A DNA stretch of 64,000 nt from Bacteroidales bacterium (GTDB lineage: Bacteria; Bacteroidota; Bacteroidia; Bacteroidales; Lentimicrobiaceae): assembly GCA_016705005.1 (NCBI GenBank), contig JADIZB010000020.1, forward strand, positions 1-64,000, read 5' to 3'. Shown piece after piece: positions 54,987-63,744 of the stretch. The notes beneath the pieces are model-generated. The model made no database searches, was not told where the DNA came from, and saw only the letters and a program-made list of their open reading frames with translations. The position numbers and the translations under genes are program-made. How positions within the stretch are numbered: position 1 is the stretch's first letter; each line of letters begins with the position of its first letter.

Positions 54987-54994
54987 CAAAACTA
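54987..54994 (-). promoter_or_regulatory. -7 element of the response regulator
   Basis: TAGTTTTG followed by CAC on the minus strand, exact TAnnTTTG. It predicts a leader of about 15 nt. Confidence 0.55.
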
Positions 54995-55216
54995 TTGTGG
55001 TAAAGTGAAGCGAATGTAAAGTCAATATTAAACTTGTGTAATCATTTTCAGAAAGTTGCACCTATATTACTCAGGCTCATATTCCTTGTAACAATATCTC
55101 AGATATTGAAAAATCTGATCACAACAAATTGTTTGAATTTAACGATCAGTGAACCGAAAGTGACTTCTGCTTAAAAGCACTTTTTTTTCATTCTCCCGGA
55201 AAGTTTATGCAAAACT

Positions 55217-55258
55217 TAACACACAACAAACACACTTTTAATATTTGGTTAACACACC
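55217..55258. promoter_or_regulatory. possible operator: TTAACACAC direct repeat
   Basis: TTAACACAC occurs at 55217-55225 and 55250-55258, exactly 33 bp apart, about three helical turns, just before the TonB-receptor gene and divergent from an OmpR/PhoB-type regulator. These regulators bind direct repeats, though usually at 11-bp spacing. A small hairpin with a T-run (55168-55188) also lies in this 332-bp gap. Speculative. Confidence 0.25.
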
Positions 55259-55298
55259 GGAAAACCAGTCGGTATACATTTGCCTCAAACATTTTCAG

Positions 55299-58157
55299 AT
55301 GAAGATTTTTACAAACACCCTGTTTTTCATATTATTAAGTTTTAATGTTTCCTTTGGTCAGGGATCAATCCAGGGGACAGTCAGGGACAAGAAGACAAAC
55401 GAAAGTATTGTTGGTGCCAATGTTTACCTTTTGGGTACCACGATCGGGAAATCGACCAACCTCGACGGTTCATACCGGATTGACAATCTGAAAGCCGGTG
55501 TTTACAAGGTAATTGCGTCCTTCATCTCCTATGAATCAGATACACTTGCAGCTGTCAGGGTTCAGGATGGAAAAATTACCCAACTCGATTTTTCTCTTCT
55601 TGAGATCACCACTCAACTAACCGGAGTAAATATTCAGGGGAGAAAAAAGACGGATACCGATATATCCATGATTTCGTCCATTAAACAAAGCAATCAGATT
55701 GTTGTCGGTGTTTCGTCTCAGCAAATTGCAAAATCACAGGATAAAGATGCTTCGGAAGTAATCCGGAGGTTGCCGGGGGTAACCATTACCGATGGTCGCT
55801 TTGTAGTTGTTCGTGGGCTGGTTGAAAGGTATAATTCAGTCTGGCTGAATAATTCTCCTGCTCCCAGTACAGAAACCGATAAGAGAGCATTTTCGTTTGA
55901 TGTAATCCCCAGCAACCTGATCAACAACATTCTGATTTATAAAACCCCCGCACCTGAAATTCCGGCAGATTTTGCCGGTGCCCATATTCAGATCTTTACC
56001 AAAAATCAGCCTGAGGCAAATAAAGTATCTGTCGGTTACAGTATGTCATACAATGCAGGAACAACATTTCAGGACTTCAAATCTCAGGAAAGCTCTTCAA
56101 CAGAATGGCTGGGTTTTGATAACAAAAAGCATACGTTACCATCATCGGTACCGGATGTAACTACAATGAAGGAACTGCTTGATTTTAATAATGAACAGGC
56201 AGATTCCGCCACGAAAGCTTACCGGAAACAAAGGATTCTTGAAATCTCAAGGTCGTTTAACGACAATTCGAAATTGAAACAAAGTATGGCTTTGCCTGAT
56301 CAGAAGTTGAATGTTGATTTCGTACGTATTCTTAAAAAGGGCAGGATAAACATCGGGAATACGACAAGTCTGATGTACAAAACCAGCAAAGATGCTGACA
56401 ACATTCTCAGGGCAGGGATTGAGAACTATTCTGCTTCAGGAACAATTTATTCAGAGCATCTGAGCGACGATATCTTCAGTAAAACAGTGCAGGTGGGTGG
56501 ACTCCACAATTGGTCAATTGCTTTCGGAAAAAGCATCATTGAATTCAGAAATCTGATCAATCAGACGGGTAATTCCAGAATTACAGAGAGATATGGAGTA
56601 AATCACTACAGGGGCGATCAGAGTTTATATAAAACTGATATTGCCTACCGAAGCAGGACAATCTATTCAGGAAATATCAGCGGTGATCACAGCCTGAACG
56701 AAAGTAACAGTTTCAATTGGATGGTGGGCTATGCTTATGCCAACAATAGTCAGCCGGATCAAACGACCATTACCTATTTTGCTCCGGTGCGCAACGTCGA
56801 TTCAATGACTTATGAGCCATATCAGCTGGATTACAGCACTTCAGTAAATGCCGGATCAAATTCAAAGCTTTTCTCCAGGGTTAAAGAGAATATTTATAAC
56901 GGAGGCTTAAACTATAAATCAACGATCCGGCTGGGAGCGTTTTTGCCTGAAGTTAAAGCCGGAGTATTTTATGAGAAAAAGCAACGTGAGTTCTTTATCA
57001 GGCCTTTCGGAATAGTATGGTCCACACCTTATTATAACCGCGATCTTCTATATATGCCTATTGACAGTGTTTTTTATGACGGTAATTTCGGCTTTGAAAA
57101 CAACGGGGTTATTTATCGCGAAGATTTTAAGGATACTTATGAATACAACATAGAGAGTAATCTGACAGCGGCTTACCTTTCATTAAAACTTCCCATCACT
57201 GATTTTATCAATTTATACGGAGGTGTCCGACTGGAAAACTACAGGTTCCTGCTTACCGGATCAGATGACTATACCACTCAATACAGGAAAGAGAATGATA
57301 CACTGGATATTTTTCCATCTGCAACCTTAACGGTAAATTTGAATCCGAAGAGTCTTATTCGGCTTGCTTATGGAAGAACCATCAACCGTCCCGAGTTCAG
57401 AGAAAGGGTAAGATTCGCATTCTATGATTTTGAGGAAAATGTTATCGTATACGGGAATGATACTTTAAAATCGTCCTACGTCGATAATATTGACCTGAGG
57501 TATGAATGGTATCCTACAGCAGGGGAGATCGTTACCATCGGTGGGTTCTACAAGAGTTTCCTTAACCCGATTGAGGCAACCTGGTTGCCGGTTTCAAGCG
57601 GTGGATGGGACCTGAAGTACCTCAACGCCATAAAAGCCACGAGCCTTGGAATTGAGCTGGACGTCAGGAAGAACCTGAGGGTTTGGGAAGATTACAACAA
57701 TTTTCTGCGTCATTTCAAGAACCTTACACTGGTAGCCAATGCTTCTGTCATCAAAAGCAGGGTAGAGAATGATTCCACTCACCTTTTCCTTCGCGATATC
57801 AACCGATCAATGTTCGGTCAGTCTCCCTTTATCGTAAATGTCGGTTTTTACTACCAGAATTCAGAAAAGGGTCTTTCAATGAGTTTGCTATACAACATTA
57901 TCGGGAAAAGGATACAGGGTGTTGGCACAACCGATACACCCAATACCTATGAAATGCCCCGGCATAACCTTGATTTTACATTGATTAAAGAGGTCAATAA
58001 ACATTTGCAGGTAAAAGTTGGTATCAAAGATATTCTTAACCAGAAAATACTCTACAATCAGACTTTTTCGGCTGACAACTCCCCTGAACAGGTGATGGAG
58101 ATCAAATCTTACAAACCCGGACAATCCTTCTCATTAGGCATCAGTTACGTTTTTTAA
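55299..58157 (+). CDS. TonB-dependent outer-membrane receptor
   Basis: The ATG at 55299 gives MKIFTNTLFFILLSFNVSFG, a proper signal peptide; 18 upstream codons are discarded. The 952-residue protein has an N-terminal carboxypeptidase-regulatory-like (CarboxypepD_reg) domain (IQGTVRDKKTNESIVGANVY), a plug domain (ASEVIRRLPGVTITDGRFVV, about 140-260) and a long beta-barrel with alternating aromatic strands, ending SFSLGISYVF, with the terminal Phe favoured by the BAM machinery. No SusD partner follows. The next gene, 19 bp downstream, encodes a surface protein with carbohydrate-binding-like modules, so the pair may import or process a polymer. Substrate unknown. Confidence 0.92.
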   Translation: MKIFTNTLFFILLSFNVSFGQGSIQGTVRDKKTNESIVGANVYLLGTTIGKSTNLDGSYRIDNLKAGVYKVIASFISYESDTLAAVRVQDGKITQLDFSLLEITTQLTGVNIQGRKKTDTDISMISSIKQSNQIVVGVSSQQIAKSQDKDASEVIRRLPGVTITDGRFVVVRGLVERYNSVWLNNSPAPSTETDKRAFSFDVIPSNLINNILIYKTPAPEIPADFAGAHIQIFTKNQPEANKVSVGYSMSYNAGTTFQDFKSQESSSTEWLGFDNKKHTLPSSVPDVTTMKELLDFNNEQADSATKAYRKQRILEISRSFNDNSKLKQSMALPDQKLNVDFVRILKKGRINIGNTTSLMYKTSKDADNILRAGIENYSASGTIYSEHLSDDIFSKTVQVGGLHNWSIAFGKSIIEFRNLINQTGNSRITERYGVNHYRGDQSLYKTDIAYRSRTIYSGNISGDHSLNESNSFNWMVGYAYANNSQPDQTTITYFAPVRNVDSMTYEPYQLDYSTSVNAGSNSKLFSRVKENIYNGGLNYKSTIRLGAFLPEVKAGVFYEKKQREFFIRPFGIVWSTPYYNRDLLYMPIDSVFYDGNFGFENNGVIYREDFKDTYEYNIESNLTAAYLSLKLPITDFINLYGGVRLENYRFLLTGSDDYTTQYRKENDTLDIFPSATLTVNLNPKSLIRLAYGRTINRPEFRERVRFAFYDFEENVIVYGNDTLKSSYVDNIDLRYEWYPTAGEIVTIGGFYKSFLNPIEATWLPVSSGGWDLKYLNAIKATSLGIELDVRKNLRVWEDYNNFLRHFKNLTLVANASVIKSRVENDSTHLFLRDINRSMFGQSPFIVNVGFYYQNSEKGLSMSLLYNIIGKRIQGVGTTDTPNTYEMPRHNLDFTLIKEVNKHLQVKVGIKDILNQKILYNQTFSADNSPEQVMEIKSYKPGQSFSLGISYVF

Positions 58158-58176
58158 GAACTTAAATATTCACTTT

Positions 58177-60243
58177 ATGAAGAAACTTATTTTCAGTATT
58201 TCTCTGCTGGTGTTGGCTTTCAGCCTGAAAGCCCAGTTGATAACCGTCAGTGTGCCGGTGATAACAGCCAACCCGGGCGAAACGGTCAATGTTCCGGTAA
58301 CCATAGTTTCCGGGGCAAGCAGTTCGGGTACTCCCATCGGAGCCTGTGACGTTAACATCAATTATGATGATGAAATACTGACCTTTGTGGGTTTGACAAA
58401 TTTCTATCCCAATATGCCTGCCAATGAATGGATCTATTCAGGAAATCTGAGTATGGTGGCAGCCAACTGGATCGATGCTGCTCTGCTAACCGAAGCAATA
58501 CCGGATGGTACTGTGCTCTTTGATATGCAGTTTACCTACAACGGAGGGAACTCTCCCCTTACATTCAGCAAAAATGAATTTTATGATGTGGATTACCTGT
58601 TGATTCCGACAACTCCTGTCAATGGTGCTGTTAATTCTAACATTGTACAGCAGAATGTTACTTTCACGGTTGATATGTCGCTTGAGGAGGTTTCTTCAGC
58701 AGGCATCCACCTTGCAGGAAGTTTCAACAACTGGGATTATACAGCCAATCCTATGACAGATGATGGAACCGGTGTTTTTTCTGTTACATTGCAGCTTGAG
58801 GAGAATACAACACATACTTACCGTTTTGTTAACGGTAACAATGCTGACGGACTTGAAGATGTGCCTTCTGAATGCGGTGTTATGAACGGAGCCGGTGATT
58901 ATGAAAGGGAGCTTTCACTGGGAACAGCACCTGTTATTCTGGAAACCGTATGTTTCAGCCGTTGTGAAAACTGTCCGCCCCTGCACCCGGTTACTTTCAG
59001 GGTTGATATGATCAATCAGGATGTTTCTGTCAACGGTGTTCATCTTGCCGGAACTTTTAACAACTGGAATTATGGTTCTGATCAGATGATTCTTACCGGA
59101 GCCGGTGCGGTTTATGAGATCACGCTTCAATTGGAAGAAGGTAGTTATTCAGAATATAAATTCATTAACGGAAACACAGCCGGCGCTGCTGAAGTAGTTC
59201 CATCCGGTTGCTCGAACAACGGAAACCGATATGTGACTGTTCCTTCCGGAAATCTTGTCCTTGATGCTTATTGTTTCGGTGAATGTGTTGAATGCGGAAG
59301 CGTTCCCGAATTTTTCGATGTTACATTCAGTGTTGATATGACCAACGAAACAGTCTCTCCTGAGGGTGTTCACATTGCCGGGTCTTTTCAGGGATGGCAA
59401 CCCGGAACAACGCCTATGGCCGATCAGGGTGACAATATCTATACCTATACAACCTCACTTCTCGAAGGAACTTCTATAGAATACCTCTTTGTTAACGGCA
59501 GCACTCAGGCAGGATATGAAACCGTGCCGGGAGGGTGTTCGATCAATGAAAACAGGTTTCTGAATTCAATTTCTGCCAATACAATGCTTCCGCATGTTTG
59601 CTTCTCTTCCTGCGATACCTGCCAGATCCCGGAGGTTTTGGTAACTTTTGGCGTGGATATGTCGGAAGAAGGCGTAATCATATCACCCGATGGCGTTCAC
59701 CTTGCCGGCTCTTTCCAGGGTTGGGATCCGGGTGCAACACCTATGACAGGCGACAATTTCAGCCGGTATAGAGTAGCGCTTTCATTACCGGTCGGAACTC
59801 TCCAGCAATTCCGCTATGTTAACGGAAATACAGCCGCAGGGTTTGAGGTGGTTCCATCCGACTGTTCAGACGGTGAAAACCGCTACTTTACTGTTCCTGC
59901 AGTGGATACAACAATGATTATGGTCTGCTTTGCTTCATGTGAACCATGCCCGGTGGGTGTAAATACAGAAACATCAACCGGAGTTGAGATGATCATTTTT
60001 CCGAATCCTGCCTCCGGTGACTCCCGGTTAAGAATTCATTCGGGTGATTTTATGGATGTTTCGGTGGTGATCAGTAATGTTCAGGGAAGTATAGTTCTCA
60101 GCAAAGATGTTAAGCTTCTGCCTCAGGGTAATCATGATATCCAATTGGATAAGGACATGCTGCAGCCCGGAATATATATGGTACTATTAAAGAATAAAAT
60201 ATCCGGAGAGATTGTCAGACAAAAATTTATCAAAACCAGATAA
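58177..60243 (+). CDS. surface protein: cohesin-like domain, four CBM-like modules, T9SS sorting domain
   Basis: 688 residues. After the signal peptide (MKKLIFSISLLVLAFSLKAQ) comes a cohesin-like domain (about 22-150): NPGETVNVPVTIV, INYDDEILTFVGLTNFY, DGTVLFDMQFTYNGG. Four modules of about 105 residues follow, starting near 157, 270, 379 and 486, each with VTFxVDM, (V/I)H(L/I)AGSFxxW and (Y/F)xFxNGN; they resemble the E-set glycogen/starch-binding CBM20/48 class. Each module has one Cys after VP(S/G) and ends with CFxxCxxC. The tail (about 600-688) is a T9SS type A sorting domain (IIFPNPASGDSRLRI, MLQPGIYMVLL, QKFIKTR). It is probably cotranscribed with the TonB receptor. It would be a surface scaffold or polysaccharide-binding protein; no catalytic domain is visible. 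Confidence 0.85.
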   Translation: MKKLIFSISLLVLAFSLKAQLITVSVPVITANPGETVNVPVTIVSGASSSGTPIGACDVNINYDDEILTFVGLTNFYPNMPANEWIYSGNLSMVAANWIDAALLTEAIPDGTVLFDMQFTYNGGNSPLTFSKNEFYDVDYLLIPTTPVNGAVNSNIVQQNVTFTVDMSLEEVSSAGIHLAGSFNNWDYTANPMTDDGTGVFSVTLQLEENTTHTYRFVNGNNADGLEDVPSECGVMNGAGDYERELSLGTAPVILETVCFSRCENCPPLHPVTFRVDMINQDVSVNGVHLAGTFNNWNYGSDQMILTGAGAVYEITLQLEEGSYSEYKFINGNTAGAAEVVPSGCSNNGNRYVTVPSGNLVLDAYCFGECVECGSVPEFFDVTFSVDMTNETVSPEGVHIAGSFQGWQPGTTPMADQGDNIYTYTTSLLEGTSIEYLFVNGSTQAGYETVPGGCSINENRFLNSISANTMLPHVCFSSCDTCQIPEVLVTFGVDMSEEGVIISPDGVHLAGSFQGWDPGATPMTGDNFSRYRVALSLPVGTLQQFRYVNGNTAAGFEVVPSDCSDGENRYFTVPAVDTTMIMVCFASCEPCPVGVNTETSTGVEMIIFPNPASGDSRLRIHSGDFMDVSVVISNVQGSIVLSKDVKLLPQGNHDIQLDKDMLQPGIYMVLLKNKISGEIVRQKFIKTR

Positions 60244-60341
60244 GTCGGGAGTTACTTCATACATATTATTATTAAGTATAGACCTTGCAGTATACGAAGC
60301 CATCTTTCATTTATAATATAGTATAGCTGATTCAGAAATAT

Positions 60342-60384
60342 AATTCAGGATGCAGGGATGAATAGCATTCCTTCATCCTGAATT
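60342..60384. terminator. long hairpin downstream of the TonB-receptor operon
   Basis: AATTCAGGATG (60342-60352) pairs perfectly with CATCCTGAATT (60374-60384), and an inner AGGGATG/CATTCCT stem (one G-T pair) closes on a 5-nt AATAG loop. There is no strong T-run, so it may stabilise the transcript end instead of terminating it. It lies about 100 bp after the stop of the CBM-module gene. The rest of the 336-bp gap holds only a TACTTTTG promoter-like element (60527-60534). Confidence 0.5.
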
Positions 60385-60526
60385 GGAATACAGGAATACA
60401 CGCTGTTATATTTCCTTCCTATCACTTTGTCATTCCATAGGTTAATCACCCGGAAGTTAACATTCATTTAATATAAGTTTCATCAGAAATTAATTTACAC
60501 TTCGCTATGGCTTAACATACCGGGTC

Positions 60527-60534
60527 TACTTTTG
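60527..60534 (+). promoter_or_regulatory. -7 element upstream of the duplicated surface-protein gene
   Basis: TACTTTTG, exact TAnnTTTG, 45 bp before the ATG at 60580. No -33 TTTG at the right distance. Confidence 0.4.
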
Positions 60535-60579
60535 GGCTGACAGAAAACCCCATAAATCAAACTTAATCCCAACATCTTT

Positions 60580-63500
60580 ATGAAAAAAAATTCCATGCTG
60601 ATTGCCCTTTTGTTGTGGGCTTCAATGGCGGGTTTTGCTCAAATCACAGACCCGTTTTTTGAAAAAACAACTTACGTTGGTGCATTTGGTACCACAGATT
60701 GGACCCAAGGATGGACCAACTGGGATCCTCAAAACACCGTTTACCCTACGCACAATGCCACCCTTGGTGACATCAGTGGTGCCAACAGTGAAATTACAAC
60801 GAATACCAGGTGGGCTTCAAGTAATTCTCCAGTGGTTGGTGGAGCGTCTTTCACCAATACACGTCTTCAGGATCCTTTCTTTGAACAGGTAGGATATGTC
60901 GGAGCATTTGGTACTTACGACTGGACTCAGGGTTGGTCTGAATTTGACCCGCAGAATGCAGTTTATCCGTCAACTAACGTTACCATTGCAGCAGGTCACA
61001 TCACTACAAATCAGACCTGGACTTCGGGCAACACTTACCTCCTTGATGGATGGGTTTATATTGACAATGCTGTAACCCTGACCATTCAGCCAGGTACCAT
61101 TATCCGTGGTTCAAAGGTAAACCAGGGAGCGCTGATTATAGAGCGCGGTGGTAAACTGATTGCCAATGGTACAGCTGACCAGCCCATTGTTTTCACTTCG
61201 AATGTTGCTCCTGGTTCACGTACTTACGGTGACTGGGGTGGTGTAATCATCTGTGGACGTTCAGCGATCAATTTAACCGGAGGCACAGGCACCATCGAAG
61301 GTGGTGTCGGTTCAATTTTTGGTGGTGGTACAACACCTGATGTAAACGATAATTCAGGTATTCTGCGTTATGTTCGTATTGAATTTCCGGGTATTGCCTT
61401 CTCAGCCAATAACGAAATCAATGGTCTCACCATGGGTGGAGTAGGTGCAGGTACCACTATTGACTACGTTCAGGTTTCATACAGCGGTGACGACTCTTTT
61501 GAATGGTTTGGCGGTACTGTAAATGCCAAACACCTTATCGCCCTGCGCGGTCTTGACGATGATTTTGATACTGACAACGGATTTGTTGGAAAAGTTCAGT
61601 TTGGCGTTTCTTTGCGCGATCCTGCCATTGCTGATATTTCTGAGTCCAATGGATTTGAATCTGATAACAATTCTTCAGGTTCTGCAGCAACGCCGGTTAC
61701 GATGCCACTATTTTCAAATATTAGCATTTTCGGACCTTATGTAACTTCTTCAACCAGCATAAACAGTCTGTATCGTAATGCCATGCACCTGCGTCGCAAC
61801 ACTGCAACAAGCATATACAATTCCACTTTCAGCGGTTATCCATATGGATTAAACCTTGATGGTGTTGCTACCCAGACCAATGCCAATAACAATCTCCTCC
61901 AGATTGAAAATGTTTATATGACTGGTATGGTTACCAATAATTTCAGGGCTCAGTCAACAGGTGCTCCGCTCAACTGGACTGCAACCGAAGTTGGTAACTG
62001 GTTCAATTCTGCTTCTTCACCCGATCGCAACAATGCCACATATACCAACAATACCGATCTGCAACTTCAGGATCCGTTTAACCTGACTGCCCCCAATTTC
62101 CTTGCAGCAAAAACTACCTACAAACTTTATGGATGGGTTTACGTGCGCAGTGGTGCAACATTAACCATTGACCCGGGTGTTATCATCCGTGGGGATAAGA
62201 CTTCAAAATCTGCCCTGATTATTGAACGTGGTGCCCAACTGATTGCCAACGGAACAGCCAATGAGCCCATTGTTTTTGCTTCGGGCGAAGCTGCCGGTGC
62301 CAGGGGATATGGCGACTGGGGTGGAATTATTCTTTGCGGAAATGCTACCGTCAATCTTACGGGTGGTACCGGTACCATCGAAGGTGGTGTAGGTTCAGTT
62401 TTCGGTGGTGGTTTAACACCAAACGACGATGACAATTCGGGTTCAATCAAATATCTCCGTTCTGAATTTTCGGGATATGACTTCGCTTCAAACAACGAAA
62501 TCAATGGTTTGACCATGGGTGGAGTTGGTCGTGGAACCACCATCGACTATGTACAGATATCATACAACCAGGACGACTCGTACGAGTGGTTTGGTGGAAC
62601 TGTTAACTGTAAGCACCTTATTGCTTTCAGGGGCAAGGACGATGATTTTGATACTGACAACGGATACAGCGGTAAGGTTCAGTTTGCCGTATCACTTCGT
62701 GACCCGGCGATTGCTGATGCCTCACAGTCAAATTCATTTGAATCGGATAACAATGCCAGTGGAACTGCAGTAACTCCTGAAACCAATCCTACGTTCAGCA
62801 ATGTCAGCAGTTTTGGTCCAAATCCAGCTGCAAATCCCGGTTACAATACTCTTTACAGGCGTGCAATGCACCTTCGCAGAAATACACAGACTGACATTCA
62901 CAATTCGATCTTCCTCGGCTGGCCTACCGGTCTTGATATTGATGGTGCTCTTACACATGTGAATGCCAATGATAATGATCTGAAAGTTGAGAATAGTTTC
63001 ATCTCCGGATCAACAACCAACTATGCAGCCGGTAATCCTGGTGCACCGCTCAACTGGACTGCTGCCAATGTTCAGGCTTATTTCCAGTCAGCCACCCGCA
63101 ACAACAACGATGCAACCGCCATCGCAGCAATGCAGATTACCGATCCTTTCAATTTATCATCACCGAATTTCCTTCCTTTGGCTACCTCTCCGGTATGGGG
63201 CAAGGCTGTATGGTCAAGGACCATCAGTGGTAAATTACTGTATGACAAAGCAACTACCGATGTTCCGGTTTCCAATTCAACAGTATTGCTGAAGAATTCA
63301 ACCGGCAGCACTACTGTTGCTACTGCTACCACCAATGCTACCGGTGATTATACCCTTTATGCCATTGACGGAAATTACATTCTTGACGCTGAGGTTAACA
63401 AGGTAAGGGGCGGTCTCGCAGTTGTTGATGCTGTTCAGGTTCGCCGTCATCTTTCTTCTCTCACAACCCTTGATGCCCTTTCATTGACTGCCGGTGACGT

Positions 63501-63711
63501 TGACCTTAGCAATGCCGGAACCAATGTTGCAATTATTGATGCAGTAACCATCCGCAGGAAACTGTCAAATCAGAATCCAATCCAATGGCAGATTAAGGAT
63601 TTCATCTTTGTCAAACCTTCACTTACAATCGGTGGAAGCGGACTGACACAGGATATCATTGTACTGTCAGGTGGCGATGTTGATAAGAGCTACACTCCGG
63701 CCGTTCAGTAA
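60580..63711 (+). CDS. large secreted protein with internal duplication, CnaB-like and dockerin-like C-terminus
   Basis: 1043 residues with signal peptide MKKNSMLIALLLWASMAGFA. A short N-terminal segment is duplicated (DPFFEKTTYVGAFGTTDWTQ near 24 and DPFFEQVGYVGAFGTYDWTQ near 98). Then two long modules, about 155-500 and 516-860, repeat the same order: GWVYIDNAVTLTIQPGTIIR or GWVYVRSGATLTIDPGVIIR, GDWGG, INGLTMGGVG, DDSFEWFGGTVN or DDSYEWFGGTVN, MHLRRNT, and DPFNLTAPNFL or DPFNLSSPNFL. The pattern suggests a beta-helix-like surface fold. The C-terminus has a CnaB/SdrD-like beta-sandwich (about 882-940) and dockerin-like repeats (AVVDAVQVRRHLSS, GDVDLSNAGTNVAIIDAVTI). No catalytic motif or typical T9SS tail is seen. 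It is followed 33 bp later by a cohesin-like gene. Confidence 0.8.
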   Translation: MKKNSMLIALLLWASMAGFAQITDPFFEKTTYVGAFGTTDWTQGWTNWDPQNTVYPTHNATLGDISGANSEITTNTRWASSNSPVVGGASFTNTRLQDPFFEQVGYVGAFGTYDWTQGWSEFDPQNAVYPSTNVTIAAGHITTNQTWTSGNTYLLDGWVYIDNAVTLTIQPGTIIRGSKVNQGALIIERGGKLIANGTADQPIVFTSNVAPGSRTYGDWGGVIICGRSAINLTGGTGTIEGGVGSIFGGGTTPDVNDNSGILRYVRIEFPGIAFSANNEINGLTMGGVGAGTTIDYVQVSYSGDDSFEWFGGTVNAKHLIALRGLDDDFDTDNGFVGKVQFGVSLRDPAIADISESNGFESDNNSSGSAATPVTMPLFSNISIFGPYVTSSTSINSLYRNAMHLRRNTATSIYNSTFSGYPYGLNLDGVATQTNANNNLLQIENVYMTGMVTNNFRAQSTGAPLNWTATEVGNWFNSASSPDRNNATYTNNTDLQLQDPFNLTAPNFLAAKTTYKLYGWVYVRSGATLTIDPGVIIRGDKTSKSALIIERGAQLIANGTANEPIVFASGEAAGARGYGDWGGIILCGNATVNLTGGTGTIEGGVGSVFGGGLTPNDDDNSGSIKYLRSEFSGYDFASNNEINGLTMGGVGRGTTIDYVQISYNQDDSYEWFGGTVNCKHLIAFRGKDDDFDTDNGYSGKVQFAVSLRDPAIADASQSNSFESDNNASGTAVTPETNPTFSNVSSFGPNPAANPGYNTLYRRAMHLRRNTQTDIHNSIFLGWPTGLDIDGALTHVNANDNDLKVENSFISGSTTNYAAGNPGAPLNWTAANVQAYFQSATRNNNDATAIAAMQITDPFNLSSPNFLPLATSPVWGKAVWSRTISGKLLYDKATTDVPVSNSTVLLKNSTGSTTVATATTNATGDYTLYAIDGNYILDAEVNKVRGGLAVVDAVQVRRHLSSLTTLDALSLTAGDVDLSNAGTNVAIIDAVTIRRKLSNQNPIQWQIKDFIFVKPSLTIGGSGLTQDIIVLSGGDVDKSYTPAVQ

Positions 63712-63744
63712 TCAGCAATCATCTCATAAAAAAAATTAAATAAC

